A stretch of DNA of 64,000 bases from Anaeromyxobacter soli (GCF_022808855.1 NZ_JAKZLF010000016.1:1-64000); one strand, 5' to 3'. Counted from the stretch's first letter, positions 26,793 to 36,370 are shown. Notes: generated by a model from the sequence alone, not told the origin. A program made the numbers and translations.

Positions 26793-29213
26793 TCAGCAGG
26801 CAGCCGCTGCGCCGGCGAGGAGCCGCGCGATCGCGGCGCGGAGCGCCTCGAGCTCGAACGGTTTCTCGAGGCAGTCGGCGCCCGACGCGTCGAGGAAGAC
26901 GCGGGCGGACGCGGTGAACGCGCCGCCGGTGAGGAAGAGCATGCGCCGGGCGTGCGGATCGCGCGCCGCGACGAGGGCGCGGTGCAGGTCCATCCCGCTC
27001 ATCTCCGGCATGAGGAGGTCGCAGAGGATCGCGTCGAAGCGCTCGCCGCGCTCGAGCTGCGCGAGGGCCTGCCGCGCGGCCCCCGCCACGACCACCTCGT
27101 GATCGGGCTGCAGCGTGCGCTGGAGCACCGTCGCGACGAGCGGCTCGTCGTCGACGACCAGGATCCGCGCGCGCGGGCGGACCCCCGGCGCCGTCCCCGG
27201 CGTCCCGGACGCCGCCGCAGCAGCAGCAGGCGCGGGCGAGCTCGGGAGGACGACGCGGAAGATCGCGCCGGCGCCGGGCGTGCTCTCCACCTCGAGCGCG
27301 CCGCCGAGCCCGGTCACGATCCCGTGACAGATGGAGAGGCCGAGCCCGGTACCCACGCCCGGCGGCTTCGTCGTGAAGAACGGGTCGAACACGCGCGGGA
27401 GGTGCTCCGCGGCGATCCCGCAGCCCGTGTCGCGCACCTCCACGGCCACCCGGCCATCGGGGCGTGTCCGGGTGACGACGCGGATCTCGTTCCGCTCCGG
27501 CGCGCCCTCCGCGATGGCCTGCGCCGCGTTGACGAGAAGGTTCAGGAACACCTGCCCGAGCCGGGCGGCGTTGCCGTGGACGGGCGGCACGGGCGCGAGG
27601 TCGCGGGTGAGCCGCGCGCGCCGCCGGATCTCCGCTCGCGCCATGTTGATGCACGACTCGATCACCGGCGCGAGATCCACCGGGCCGGAGCGGTCGTTCT
27701 CGCCGCGCGAGAAGGTGCGCAGATCGCGGACGATGACGCGCATGCGCTGCGCGCCGTCGCGCGCCTCGCTCACCGCGTCCTGGAGCTGGCGCGCGAGCTC
27801 CGCGTCGGACGGCGAGGGCGGCGCACCGGTGAGGAGACGACCGACGCGCTCCAGCCGGTCCGAGAGGAAGGCCAGGTTCGCGCTCACGTAGGCGAGCGGG
27901 TTGTTGAGCTCGTGCGCGACGCCCGCCGCGAGCGTCCCCACCGACGCGAGGCGATCCGCGAGCGCGAGCCGGGTGTGGAGCAGGCGGGTCTCGGTGACGT
28001 CGCGCAGGGCCACGAGCGCGCGTCCGGGGAGGATCCCCGGCGTGACGGTGACCTCGACCTGCCGGCGGCGCCCGCCGGCCTCGAGCTCCGCCTCGCCGCG
28101 GTCGCCGCCGCCCGCGAGGAGCGCGCGCCAGCCCGACCCACCGGCCCGGGACGCCGTGGGCGTCGCGACCTCGTCGAGCGGCCGCCCGACGAGCGACGCG
28201 CGGGTCCCGCCGAGCAGGGCGCAGCTCGCGGCGTTCGCGCCCACGATCGCCCCGCCGTCGTCCACGATGAGCATCGGGTCCCGCGCGCCGTCGAACACGG
28301 CGCGGAGCTGGCGCTCCTGCGCGAGGAGCTCCTGCTCCGCGTCGGAGCGGGCGAGCGCCGACGCGAGGACGCTCGCCGCGGTGGCGAGGAACCGCTCGTG
28401 CTCGAGCGAGAACGCCCGCGGGGTCCGCGCGTACGCGCCGAGCACGCGCGCAGGTCCGTCCCGTCCCGGCAGCGCCACCTCGAGCGCCGCCACGAAGCCG
28501 AGCGCAGCGAGGTGGCCGCCCGGCCGGCTCCGCGGGTCGGCCGCCGGGAGCGCCACGTGGCGGACGTCGCCCGCGATCCCGGCCGCGGCGAGGACCGTCG
28601 TGCCCGCGGGCCCCGCCTCCACCACCGCCGCCGCGTCGAGCGCGAGGAGCTCCGCGGCCGTGGCACAGACCGCGTGCAGGAGCGCCGTGACGCTCTCGGC
28701 GTTCACGGCGAGCTCGCCCAGGGACGCGAGCGCCGCCTCCTGAGCGACGCGGTCGCGCAGCTCGGTCTCGTCTCGCCTGCACCGGGTGATGTCGTGGAAG
28801 ACCACCACCCGGGCCTCCATCGCGCCGTGCGGGCCGAGCGCCGGCGCGACGTGCCGCTCGAGGACGCGCCCGTCGCGGAGCACGATCTCGTCCGTGTACG
28901 CCGCGGTGGGATCGCGAAGGCTCAGGCAATCGAGCTCGGACGCCGCGCGGCGCGCGAACGCGTGTCGCAGCGCCTGACGGGCCAGCACCGTGTCACCGAG
29001 GTCGCGTATCTCCGCGCGCTCCCCCGCGGGAATCCCCCACAGCTCGAAGAGCCGCTCGTTCGCCGCGAGCAGCCGCCCGTCGGCGGACGAGATGAGGAAG
29101 CCGTCCGGTGAGGCCGCGGAGAGCGCGTCGAACAGCGCCCCCGGGTTGCGGAGCAGGTCCGGTGCGCGTGCGATCGGAAGACGCCGGACGTTGGAGGGTA
29201 GCGGGTCGGTCAC
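26793..29213 (-). CDS. cytoplasmic hybrid histidine kinase: PAS-GAF-PAS-kinase-receiver
   Basis: An 806-residue soluble sensor. A first PAS domain covers about 28-150 (DGFLISSADGRLLAANERLFELWG). A GAF-like domain covers about 165-315. A second PAS covers 325-420. The kinase core has His434 in AGVAHELNNPLAYV and an ATPase with LLVNAAQAI, DTGCGIA and FDPFFTTKPPGVGTGLGL. A C-terminal receiver has the phosphorylation Asp in LCDLLMPEMSG and Lys in LEKPFE. The absence of membrane segments means it senses a cytoplasmic cue. The GTG start at 29213 has GGAGG upstream on the minus strand (GTTGGAGGG lies inside the early codons, so initiation signals are uncertain). No response regulator gene is adjacent. 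Confidence 0.9.
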   Translation of the reverse strand: MTDPLPSNVRRLPIARAPDLLRNPGALFDALSAASPDGFLISSADGRLLAANERLFELWGIPAGERAEIRDLGDTVLARQALRHAFARRAASELDCLSLRDPTAAYTDEIVLRDGRVLERHVAPALGPHGAMEARVVVFHDITRCRRDETELRDRVAQEAALASLGELAVNAESVTALLHAVCATAAELLALDAAAVVEAGPAGTTVLAAAGIAGDVRHVALPAADPRSRPGGHLAALGFVAALEVALPGRDGPARVLGAYARTPRAFSLEHERFLATAASVLASALARSDAEQELLAQERQLRAVFDGARDPMLIVDDGGAIVGANAASCALLGGTRASLVGRPLDEVATPTASRAGGSGWRALLAGGGDRGEAELEAGGRRRQVEVTVTPGILPGRALVALRDVTETRLLHTRLALADRLASVGTLAAGVAHELNNPLAYVSANLAFLSDRLERVGRLLTGAPPSPSDAELARQLQDAVSEARDGAQRMRVIVRDLRTFSRGENDRSGPVDLAPVIESCINMARAEIRRRARLTRDLAPVPPVHGNAARLGQVFLNLLVNAAQAIAEGAPERNEIRVVTRTRPDGRVAVEVRDTGCGIAAEHLPRVFDPFFTTKPPGVGTGLGLSICHGIVTGLGGALEVESTPGAGAIFRVVLPSSPAPAAAAAASGTPGTAPGVRPRARILVVDDEPLVATVLQRTLQPDHEVVVAGAARQALAQLERGERFDAILCDLLMPEMSGMDLHRALVAARDPHARRMLFLTGGAFTASARVFLDASGADCLEKPFELEALRAAIARLLAGAAAAC

Positions 29214-29361
29214 CGACCCGGCTGGGATGCATGAACGGTGCGGGCCGGCGACGGTGTGCGCCTGCCGAAATGCTCAAGGACTCCCGCCAGCTTCGCCACG
29301 ACGCATCCGACATTCCACGCAGGTGTAGGCGGACCCGGGTGCGTTGAGCCCCGTTGCGAAT
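29214..29361. other. intergenic region upstream of the hybrid kinase
   Basis: 148 bases between the ArsC-fold gene stop and the hybrid kinase start, both on the minus strand. The composition is slightly AT-richer, and it should hold the kinase promoter, but I see no convincing hexamer pair. Confidence 0.4.
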
Positions 29362-29733
29362 TCACCCCCCGTGGGGGGCGAGGGGAAAGAGCTCCCCGAT
29401 CCGCTCCGGGGGCCTCGCGACCACGGCGCGTTCACCCGACACGACGATGGGGCGGTCGAGGATCCGCGGGTGCTGGGCGAGGGCGCGGATGAGCTCTTCG
29501 GCCGGCGTGCGCTCCGAGAGGCGGAGCGCCTGGTACTCGTCGGCGTCCGTACGGGCGAGCGCGTGGGGGGGTGCGCCCAGCAGCCGGAGCAGCGCGCCTA
29601 TCTCCTCGACCGTGGGCGGCTCCTCGAGGAAGCGGCGGAGCTCGGGCTCGACGCCCCGTTCCCGCAAAAGCTCCAGGGCGCGCCGGCTCGTGGAGCAGCG
29701 CGCGTCGAACCAGAGGACGCAGTCGGCGGGCAT
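29362..29733 (-). CDS. ArsC/Spx-fold thioredoxin-like protein
   Basis: A 123-residue protein of the ArsC/Spx/YffB family. The N-terminal WFDARCSTSRRALELLRERG contains the single redox Cys (residue 13) in the position of the ArsC nucleophile, in the family's C-x-x-S/T-R setting. LSERTPAEELIRALAQHPRILDRPIVV and AVVARPPERI match the C-terminal ArsC pattern (HPxLixRPIvv, vgRPpe). It could be an arsenate reductase or a YffB-like thiol protein of unknown substrate; no arsenic genes are nearby, so the specific function is open. It is divergent to the helicase gene, with only 22 bases between start codons. Confidence 0.85.
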   Translation of the reverse strand: MPADCVLWFDARCSTSRRALELLRERGVEPELRRFLEEPPTVEEIGALLRLLGAPPHALARTDADEYQALRLSERTPAEELIRALAQHPRILDRPIVVSGERAVVARPPERIGELFPLAPHGG

Positions 29734-29755
29734 CGCGGCGGATAATAGGAGAGCC

Positions 29756-31633
29756 TTGGATCTCGCGCACCACCTCGACCACCTGTCCTCCCTCCTCGCC
29801 GCCGAGCGCGAGGAGGAGCGCGCCCGTCTCGATGACGCCCGCCGCCGCCTCGGCCTCGCGGAGCGGGAGGCGCGCGGGCTCGCCCTCGCGGACGTCGAGG
29901 CGATCGAGGAGGCGGCGCTCGCCGGGCGAGCGCTCGTCACCTACGCCCGCCCGGGCGGGCGTCCGCTCGGCGGCGCGCGCGTAGGAGTCGGCAGCCTCGT
30001 GTCCGTCACGCTGCGGCGCGAGGAGCGGCTCGACGCGCCGCGCGGGGTGGTGGCGCGCCGGACCCGTGCGTCCCTTTCGGTGGCGTTCGACGAGCCCCCG
30101 CCCGACTGGGCGACGGACGGGCGCGTGGTGCTCGAGCTCGAGCCCTCTCCGGTGACGTGGGAGCGGCTCGCCGGCGGCCTCGCGCGCCTCCGGGACGATC
30201 CTGCCGGGCGGCGCTGGCACGGCGTGCTGTCGGGAACGCCCCCGCGATTCGAGCGAGCGGCGCGGGGGCCCGACCTGCCGGGCCCGCTCAACGCGGAGCA
30301 GGCGGCGGCGCTCGACCTCGCGGACCGGGCGGTCGACCTGGCCCTCGTGCACGGTCCGCCCGGGACGGGCAAGACGACCGTGCTCGTCGAGGTCATCCGG
30401 CGCGCCGTGGCGCGGGGCGAGAAGGTGCTCGCCACCGCACCCTCCAACCTCGCGGTCGACAATCTCGTCGAGCGGCTCGCTGCCGCCGGGCTCGCGTGCG
30501 TGCGGGTCGGCCACCCGGCGCGCGTGCTCCCCGCCGTGCTCGCCCACACGCTGGAGGCGCAGGCGGAGGCCCACGAGGCCGCGCGCATCGCGAAGGGCCT
30601 CGTGGAGGAAGCCATCGCGCTCAGGCGCTCGGCGGCGAAACGGCGCCAGCAGCGCGGCCCCGGCCGCTACAGCGCCTCGCGCGAGAAGGAGCGCGACGCG
30701 CGCGCCCTCTTCGCCGAGGCGCGCGCGCTCGAAGCCCGCGCCGAGGCCGAGGTGCTCGATCGCGCCGACGTGGTGCTCGCGACGCTCACCGGCCTCGACG
30801 CCCCCGCGCTGGCCCGCCGGAGGTTCACCCTCGCGGTCGCGGACGAGGCCACACAGGCGGTGGAACCCGCCCTGTACCTCGCCCTCCTCCGCGCCGAGCG
30901 GGCGGTGCTCGCGGGCGATCACCTCCAGCTCCCGCCGACGGTGCTCTCCGCGGCGGCGCAGGCGGGCGGGCTCGGCGTGTCGCTGTTCGAGCGGCTGGTC
31001 GCGGTGCACGGCGACGCCGTCAAGGTCACGCTGGCCGAGCAGCACCGGATGAACGCACGCATCATGGCGTTCCCCTCGGAGGCGCTCTACGGTGGGGCCC
31101 TGCGCGCGCACCCCGCCGTCGCCGAGCGCGCGATCGACGGTGCGCCGCTCGAGGTCGTGGACACGTCGGGTCGGGGCTTCGAGGAGGAGACGCCGGAGGG
31201 CTCCGACTCCAAACAGAACGCGGGCGAGGCGGCGCTCGTCGCCGCCGAGGTGGAGGCGCTGCTCGCGCGGGGGCTCGACCCCGCGGAGGTGGCGGTGATC
31301 TCGCCGTATGACGCCCAGGTGCAGCGCCTCCGCCAGCTCCTCGCCGCGCACCTGGATCGCGGGCTCGAGGTCGACACGGTGGACGGCTTCCAGGGGCGAG
31401 AGAAGGACGCGGTCGTGGTCTCCCTCGTGCGGGCGAACGAGACCGGTGAGGTCGGCTTTCTCGCGGACGTGCGTCGCATGAACGTGGCGCTCACCCGCGC
31501 GCGCGTGAAGCTCGTCGTGGTCGGTGACGGCGCGACCGTTGCGCGCCACCCGTTCTACGCGCGGTTCCTGTCGCACGCCGAGGCGAGCGGCGCGTGGCGC
31601 AGCGCCTGGGAGCGCGCGCAGGAATTGCCGTAA
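29756..31633 (+). CDS. superfamily 1 helicase, IGHMBP2/Upf1-like
   Basis: A 625-residue DNA/RNA helicase. The TTG at 29756 is preferred because AGGAG lies five bases upstream; the longer open frame would run through the divergent ArsC-fold gene. An N-terminal OB-like region (about 60-140) precedes the helicase core. Motif I is GPPGTGKTT, Ia is ATAPSNLAVDNL, II is DEATQ, III is LAGDHLQLPPTV, IV is EQHRMN, V is VDTVDGFQGREKDAVVVS and VI is MNVALTRARVKL. This matches the Upf1-like SF1B group, which unwinds 5' to 3'. All motifs are intact. Confidence 0.9.
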   Translation: MDLAHHLDHLSSLLAAEREEERARLDDARRRLGLAEREARGLALADVEAIEEAALAGRALVTYARPGGRPLGGARVGVGSLVSVTLRREERLDAPRGVVARRTRASLSVAFDEPPPDWATDGRVVLELEPSPVTWERLAGGLARLRDDPAGRRWHGVLSGTPPRFERAARGPDLPGPLNAEQAAALDLADRAVDLALVHGPPGTGKTTVLVEVIRRAVARGEKVLATAPSNLAVDNLVERLAAAGLACVRVGHPARVLPAVLAHTLEAQAEAHEAARIAKGLVEEAIALRRSAAKRRQQRGPGRYSASREKERDARALFAEARALEARAEAEVLDRADVVLATLTGLDAPALARRRFTLAVADEATQAVEPALYLALLRAERAVLAGDHLQLPPTVLSAAAQAGGLGVSLFERLVAVHGDAVKVTLAEQHRMNARIMAFPSEALYGGALRAHPAVAERAIDGAPLEVVDTSGRGFEEETPEGSDSKQNAGEAALVAAEVEALLARGLDPAEVAVISPYDAQVQRLRQLLAAHLDRGLEVDTVDGFQGREKDAVVVSLVRANETGEVGFLADVRRMNVALTRARVKLVVVGDGATVARHPFYARFLSHAEASGAWRSAWERAQELP

Positions 31634-31718
31634 CTGCGCGCTCCGCCGCACTCCGCAGGGGGCCGCGTCAAGCTCGACCCGCCGCCATAGGTTCGGTTTC
31701 GGCGGGGGCCACGGAACG

Positions 31719-33239
31719 ATGGGGACGACGGGCGAGGACTCGGGGCGTCGGCTCGTCCCCGCGCCGGGGGACATCCTCCGGAACGGGATCAGCGTCTCGA
31801 TGCTCGAGGCGGTGTTCGACGCGTCGCCCGTCGCGCTCATGCTGCTCGTCGGCCCGGAGCTCGTCGTCGATCACGTGAACGTGGCGTGCCGCGCGCTCAC
31901 GCGGCCCGACGTCGATCCCGTCGGGCAGCGCTTCGCGGACGTCTGGCCTACGGGCGATCCCGTCGTCGTGCCGGCGCTCCACAACGTGCTCGCGACCGGC
32001 GCTGCCCTGTGCGTGGAAGACTACGTGGTGCCGTTCGCGGGGGCCTCGCGGCGCTTCTCGGTGCAGGTGAAGCGCGTCCCGTGGCGCCGGGGCCTCGCGC
32101 TCCTCCTCTCGGCCTGGGAGACCTCCGAGGCGTGGGAGGCGCGGCTCGCCGCGGAGCAGGCGGCGGAGGCCGCGCTCCGTCGCGCCGGGGAGCTCGACGC
32201 GGCCGTGAACGCGATCGCAGACGGCCTCATCCTCTACGACCGCAGCGGCGAGATCGTCCGCATGAACGAGACGGCGACGAGGAGGCTCGGCTACGCGCCC
32301 GACGAGGCCTCCCCGGATCTCGCGGAGCGGTTCGGCGCGCTCCGCGTCTACACCCCCGACGGCCGGCTCATGCGCCTCGAGGAGACGCCCGTCGCCTGCG
32401 CGCTGCGGGGGGAGACCGTCCGCAGCCTGCACCTGCGCGTCGAGTACCGCGGTGAGTCGGTCTGGGTCCTCGCGAGCGCCGCCCCCGTGCGCGGCCCCGA
32501 CCTCTCGATCGTCGGCGCGGTCCTCACCTTCTCCGACGAGACCGCGCTGCACGAGATGGAGCAGGCGCGCGACGACCTCGTGCGGATGATCTCGCACGAC
32601 CTGCGGACGCCGCTGAACGCGATCTTCAACCAGGCCCACCTGCTCCGCCGGCACCCCGAGGACGTCCCGAGGGTCGAGGCGCGGACGAACGCGATCCTGA
32701 AGAGCTGCGAGCGGATGAGCAGCATGATCCAGGACCTCGTCGAGGCGACCCTGCTCGAGGACCGGCAGCTGCACCTCTCCCTCGAGCCGGTGGATCTCGC
32801 CGAGCTCGTACCGGAGCTCCTCGAGCGCTTCCGCGGCGCCCTCGACACGGACCGCGTGAAGCTCGTCGTCCACCCGGACGTCCCGCGCGCGCAGGCCGAT
32901 CCGCAGCGGCTCGAGCGCATCGTCCTGAACCTCCTCACGAACGCCCTCAAGTACTCGCCGCCGCAGGGGGAGGTCACCCTGGAGGTCGCGGCGGATCCGG
33001 AGGGGGTCGCGATCGTGGTGACGGACCGGGGCGTCGGGATCGCGCCGGAGGACGTACCTCACGTGTTCGAGCGCTTCTTCCGGGCGCGCGGGGCTCGCCA
33101 GCCGGAGGGGCTCGGGCTCGGGCTCTACATCACCCGCCTCCTCGTGCAGGCCCACGGCGGCCGCGTCGACGTGTCGAGCCAGCTCGGCCAGGGCAGCACC
33201 TTCCGCGTGGTCCTCCCGGCCGCCGCCGCTTTGCACTGA
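31719..33239 (+). CDS. soluble PAS-PAS histidine kinase
   Basis: A 506-residue cytoplasmic sensor kinase. Two PAS-like domains cover about 24-145 and 155-275 (the second has NAIADGLILYDRSGEIVRMNETATRRLGY). The dimerisation domain has His293 in MISHDLRTPLNAIF, and the ATPase has NLLTNALKYSPP, DRGVGIAPED, VFERFFRARG and GLGLGLYITRLL, typical of the HPK1a class rather than the NtrB class seen in the neighbouring kinases. Start ATG at 31719 with CGGAA upstream but no real Shine-Dalgarno. No response regulator is adjacent, so this is another orphan kinase. Confidence 0.9.
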   Translation: MGTTGEDSGRRLVPAPGDILRNGISVSMLEAVFDASPVALMLLVGPELVVDHVNVACRALTRPDVDPVGQRFADVWPTGDPVVVPALHNVLATGAALCVEDYVVPFAGASRRFSVQVKRVPWRRGLALLLSAWETSEAWEARLAAEQAAEAALRRAGELDAAVNAIADGLILYDRSGEIVRMNETATRRLGYAPDEASPDLAERFGALRVYTPDGRLMRLEETPVACALRGETVRSLHLRVEYRGESVWVLASAAPVRGPDLSIVGAVLTFSDETALHEMEQARDDLVRMISHDLRTPLNAIFNQAHLLRRHPEDVPRVEARTNAILKSCERMSSMIQDLVEATLLEDRQLHLSLEPVDLAELVPELLERFRGALDTDRVKLVVHPDVPRAQADPQRLERIVLNLLTNALKYSPPQGEVTLEVAADPEGVAIVVTDRGVGIAPEDVPHVFERFFRARGARQPEGLGLGLYITRLLVQAHGGRVDVSSQLGQGSTFRVVLPAAAALH

Positions 33240-33336
33240 CCTCGCCTCCGCGCGTAAGCTCGCCCGCCCCCGCGTCCCCGCCCGCCGCGGCGCGGAAGGC
33301 CCTCCTCACCCGAACCCCTCGCACGGACCGAACCGC

Positions 33337-34137
33337 TTGATCCGCAGCACCTTCCGGCTCGCCCCCGGCATCGGCCCCTGGCTCGAGTCGAAGCTCTGGA
33401 CGAAGGGCGTGCGCACCTGGGACGAGTTCCCCGCGCCGCCCGCCGTCGCGCTCTCCGCCCGCACCGACGCGCGGCTGCGCGACGCGCTCGCCCTCGCGCG
33501 CGCCGCGCTGGCGCGCGGCGACGCGGAGACGCTCGCGGCGATGCTCCCGCGCGCCGAGCGCTGGCGGCTCTACGCCGCGTTCGCCGCCGACGCGGCGTTC
33601 CTCGACATCGAGACGGACGGCGAGGCCGTCACCGCCGTCGGCATCCTCGATCGCCACGGCCCGCGCGTGTTCCTGGCGGGCCGCGATCTCGACGACTTCC
33701 CCGACGCGACGGCGGAGTGGAAGCTCCTCGTCACGTTCAACGGCCTCTCCTTCGACGTTCCCATCCTGCGGAGCGCCTTCCCGGGCTGGCGCCCGCCGCG
33801 CGCGCACGTGGACCTCCGCCATCTCTGGGCGCGGCTCGGCCACAAGGGCGGCCTGAAGCTCCTCGAGAAGGAGACGGGCGTCGGGCGCGCCGCGAGCCTC
33901 GACGGCCTCGACGGACGCGACGCCATCCGGCTGTGGCGCCTGCACCTCCGCGGCGACGCGGCCGCGCTCCGCACGTTCGTCGAGTACAACCTGCACGACG
34001 CGGTGAACCTCCGGACGCTCATGGACCTGGGCTACAACCGGATGATCGAGCGGCTGCGCCTGCCCGCCTCGCCGGTGCCGGTCTGCGAGCGCGGCGATCA
34101 CCGCTACGACATGACGAAGCTCCTGCTCGCCCTGTAG
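33337..34137 (+). CDS. RNase H-fold exonuclease, YprB-like
   Basis: A 266-residue protein that fits the YprB/RNase H-like exonuclease family. The first acidic motif is AFLDIETDG, the second FNGLSFDVPIL, and the third NLHDAVNLRTL, together giving the DEDD pattern of 3'-5' exonucleases. VDLRHLWARLGHKGGLKLLEKETG is the family's middle segment. The TTG at 33337 is the only plausible start near the N-terminus and no good ribosome-binding site is visible. TAAGCT at 33255-33260 could be the -10 element. Substrate (RNA or DNA end) unknown. Confidence 0.85.
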   Translation: MIRSTFRLAPGIGPWLESKLWTKGVRTWDEFPAPPAVALSARTDARLRDALALARAALARGDAETLAAMLPRAERWRLYAAFAADAAFLDIETDGEAVTAVGILDRHGPRVFLAGRDLDDFPDATAEWKLLVTFNGLSFDVPILRSAFPGWRPPRAHVDLRHLWARLGHKGGLKLLEKETGVGRAASLDGLDGRDAIRLWRLHLRGDAAALRTFVEYNLHDAVNLRTLMDLGYNRMIERLRLPASPVPVCERGDHRYDMTKLLLAL

Positions 34138-34145
34138 CGGCGCCG

Positions 34146-34177
34146 CTCGCCCGAGCCGCCGGCCGGCGGCAGGCGAG
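34146..34177 (+). terminator. strong hairpin after the YprB-like gene
   Basis: CTCGCC/GGCGAG outer arms enclose the 16-base perfect palindrome at 34155-34170. It starts nine bases beyond the stop codon. No U-tract follows, as is common in very GC-rich genomes, so terminator function is likely but not proven. Confidence 0.45.
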
Positions 34178-34257
34178 GGTTCGGGGCGCCGCCGCGAGGG
34201 CCTCGGGAGGTGGCTCGAGCGGCGCCGCCGGCTCGCGTCCGCTGCTATGTACTCGCC

Positions 34258-35256
34258 ATGCCCGTCTTCGCCTTCGAGCAGCCGCACGATCGAGCAGGAC
34301 GGTTCGTGAACCTCGACGGCTCGCGCCCCGTCGGGCTCGCGACCGTCCTGCGCTGGGCAGTCTGGGACCGGCTCACCGGCAAGCGGAGGCGCGCCCCGGA
34401 GCGGGGCTCCGTCCTCACCGTCGCGGCCGATCGCGCGCGTCTCGCCCGCCCGCCCGCGGAGGGCGAGCCCGCACGGCTCACCTGGCTCGGCCACGCGAGC
34501 TTCCTCGTCCAGCTCGACGGCGTGTCGCTCCTCGTCGATCCGGCGCTCCGGCCCGCGATCTTCGGGGGCATCGTCCGGAACGTCCCGCCCGGCGTGCCGC
34601 TCGAGGACCTCCCCCCCATCGACGCGCAGCTCGTCACGCACAACCACTACGACCACCTCGATCTCCCCACGCTGCGCTCGGTCGGGGCGCCCGTCGTCGC
34701 CGGCCTCGGGCTCGCGCGCTGGCTCGAGGCGCGCGGTCTCCCCGCGACCGAGCTCGGCTGGTGGCGCTCGACGCGGGTCGGTGCCGTGCGGGTCACCTTC
34801 GTCCCCGCACACCACTGGAGCCGGCGCGGGCCGCTCGACACCAACGCGACGCTGTGGGGCGGCTTCGTCGTCGAGGGCAGCACCGCGACCGTGTACCACT
34901 CGGGCGACAGCGCGTACTTCGCGGGGTTCCGGGAGATCGGCGAGCGCTTCCCGGGCATCGACGCGGCCCTCCTCCCGATCGGCGCCTACGACCCGGGCTG
35001 GTTCATGCTCCGGCAGCACATGGACCCCGAGCAGGCGCTCCAGGCCTTCGAGGACCTCGGCGCCCGCGCCTTCGTCGCGATGCACTGGGGCACCTTCAAG
35101 CTCGCCGACGAGCCGCTCGACGAGCCGCCGCGGCGCGTCGAGGCGGAGCGCGTCCGGAGAGGCCTCCCGCCGGAGCGGGTGCGCGTGCTCGCGGTGGGCG
35201 AGACGCTGGAGGTCGCGCGCCCGCTCGCCGTGCGCGAGCCCGCGACGCCCCGCTGA
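34258..35256 (+). CDS. metallo-beta-lactamase fold hydrolase, UlaG/NAPE-PLD-like
   Basis: A 332-residue protein of the family that includes bacterial relatives of N-acyl-phosphatidylethanolamine phospholipase D. The sequence has LTWLGHASFLVQLDG, LLVDPAL, the metal motif THNHYDHLD (H-x-H-x-D-H), FVPAHHWSRRG, YHSGDSAYF and a C-terminal AMHWGTFKL. FML-RQHMDPEQALQAFEDLGA is also typical of this branch. All metal ligands are present. The ATG at 34258 begins the conserved part; TATGTA at 34246-34251 may be a -10 element six bases upstream. A phospholipase or lactonase function is possible. Confidence 0.88.
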   Translation: MPVFAFEQPHDRAGRFVNLDGSRPVGLATVLRWAVWDRLTGKRRRAPERGSVLTVAADRARLARPPAEGEPARLTWLGHASFLVQLDGVSLLVDPALRPAIFGGIVRNVPPGVPLEDLPPIDAQLVTHNHYDHLDLPTLRSVGAPVVAGLGLARWLEARGLPATELGWWRSTRVGAVRVTFVPAHHWSRRGPLDTNATLWGGFVVEGSTATVYHSGDSAYFAGFREIGERFPGIDAALLPIGAYDPGWFMLRQHMDPEQALQAFEDLGARAFVAMHWGTFKLADEPLDEPPRRVEAERVRRGLPPERVRVLAVGETLEVARPLAVREPATPR

Positions 35257-35345
35257 GCCGTCATCGGCTTCCCCACGCGCTCCCACCTCGCGCCGCGCCG
35301 TGCGCCCGTCCCGGAGGCTTCTCGCGGGGACGGGCAGAGGAGGAA

Positions 35346-35374
35346 TTCTCCGGCGAGCATGTTGCAGCTATCCT
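35346..35374 (+). promoter_or_regulatory. weak sigma-70-like promoter for the GIN-domain gene
   Basis: TTCTCC at 35346-35351, a 17-base spacer, then TATCCT at 35369-35374. The -35 match is poor; the -10 and spacing are reasonable. Confidence 0.3.
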
Positions 35375-35504
35375 GAGAGACGGCACGCTCCCGCGCGACG
35401 GGAGCCGCCGGGGAGCGTCGATCGTGAACGCTGGCGCGCATCTCCTCGGGATCCCGCGGTCCACTTCCTCCGCGCGCGCCTCGAGCGCCGCCCCGGGGCG
35501 TGCC

Positions 35505-36236
35505 GTGGGGGCGCGCCGTCGCCGGGGCGCGACACCCGCTCGCCGCCCGCATGCCCGCCGTGCTGCCGCCCTCCTGCCGGCGCTCGTCTCGCTCGTCCTC
35601 GGCTGCGACCCCTACGTGAAAGGCAACGGCGTCCTCCGCGAGGAGACGCGCCAGGTCGGCGGGTTCGAGGGTCTCCGCGTCGAGGACGGGATCCAGGCGG
35701 AGGTGACGGCCGGCGTCACTCCCCAGCGCGTGGCGGTGAGCGGCGACGAGAACCTGCTGCAGCACATCTCGACCTCGGTGAAGACGGACCCGGTGCACGG
35801 CCAGGTGCTCGAGGTCCGCTCCACGCTGTCGTCCTTCGACTCCACCCACCCGATGCGCGTGGTGGTCTCGGTGCCGGTGTTCCGCTTCCTCGCCGCGACC
35901 GACTCCTGCTACGCCACGGTGAGCGGCGCCGCGACCGACGCCTTCGCGGTGGACGCCGACGACGGCGCGGACATGCGCCTGAGCGGAGCGGGCGGCGCCG
36001 CGCTCTCGGTCCGGCTCGCCGGCGGCCAGGGCGGCGGCGCCCACCTGGACGCGCGCGAGTACCGCGTCACCGACGCCTCGGTCGAGCTCGGCGGCGGCGC
36101 CCGCGCGGAGCTGCACGTGGACGAGCGGGTGACGGGCACGCTGAGCGGCGGGGCCGCGCTCGAGAACGTCGGCGGCGGCGTCTGCGAGGTCACCGCCACG
36201 GACGGCGCGACCGTGAGCTGCCCCCCTGCCCCCTGA
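35505..36236 (+). CDS. DUF2807 (GIN-domain) lipoprotein
   Basis: A 243-residue exported protein if the GTG at 35505 is used; it has an arginine-rich n-region, the core AAALLPALVSLVLGC and a lipobox ending at Cys34. A GTG at 35424, with GGGGAG eight bases upstream, has the better ribosome-binding site but would place 61 residues before the lipid Cys. The mature part is the DUF2807 beta-helix: GNGVLREETRQVGGFEGLRVEDGI at the start, then repeats in which short strands are followed by small residues (SGAATDAFAVDADDGADMRLSGAGG, and so on). Such proteins are extracellular or periplasmic; the function is unknown. Confidence 0.8.
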   Translation: MGARRRRGATPARRPHARRAAALLPALVSLVLGCDPYVKGNGVLREETRQVGGFEGLRVEDGIQAEVTAGVTPQRVAVSGDENLLQHISTSVKTDPVHGQVLEVRSTLSSFDSTHPMRVVVSVPVFRFLAATDSCYATVSGAATDAFAVDADDGADMRLSGAGGAALSVRLAGGQGGGAHLDAREYRVTDASVELGGGARAELHVDERVTGTLSGGAALENVGGGVCEVTATDGATVSCPPAP

Positions 36237-36282
36237 AGCGCGCCTCCCGACCCGCGACGCCCCTCCGGCTGCCGTCCGGGCG

Positions 36283-36310
36283 GGCGCCCGCGGGGCGCGC
36301 CCCGGGCGCC
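36283..36310 (+). terminator. hairpin terminator candidate after the GIN-domain gene
   Basis: GGCGCCC at 36283-36289 pairs with GGGCGCC at 36304-36310, enclosing the perfect 12-base palindrome GGGGCGCGCCCC. It is 47 bases past the stop codon and before the purL promoter. No T-tract follows. Confidence 0.5.
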
Positions 36311-36370
36311 TCCCGTCACGAAGCGGGCACGACTCGCTCCTTGACGGTTTCGGAATCATGGACCGCCGTC

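Noticed and set aside
29365-29378. CCCCCC-GT-GGGGGG hairpin as a terminator
   Set aside because: It lies within the last codons of the ArsC-fold gene (PHGG) and has no T-tract.
29362-29733. Arsenic-resistance operon
   Set aside because: The ArsC-fold protein has the right Cys, but no arsR, arsB or acr3 gene is near; the neighbours are a hybrid kinase and a helicase.
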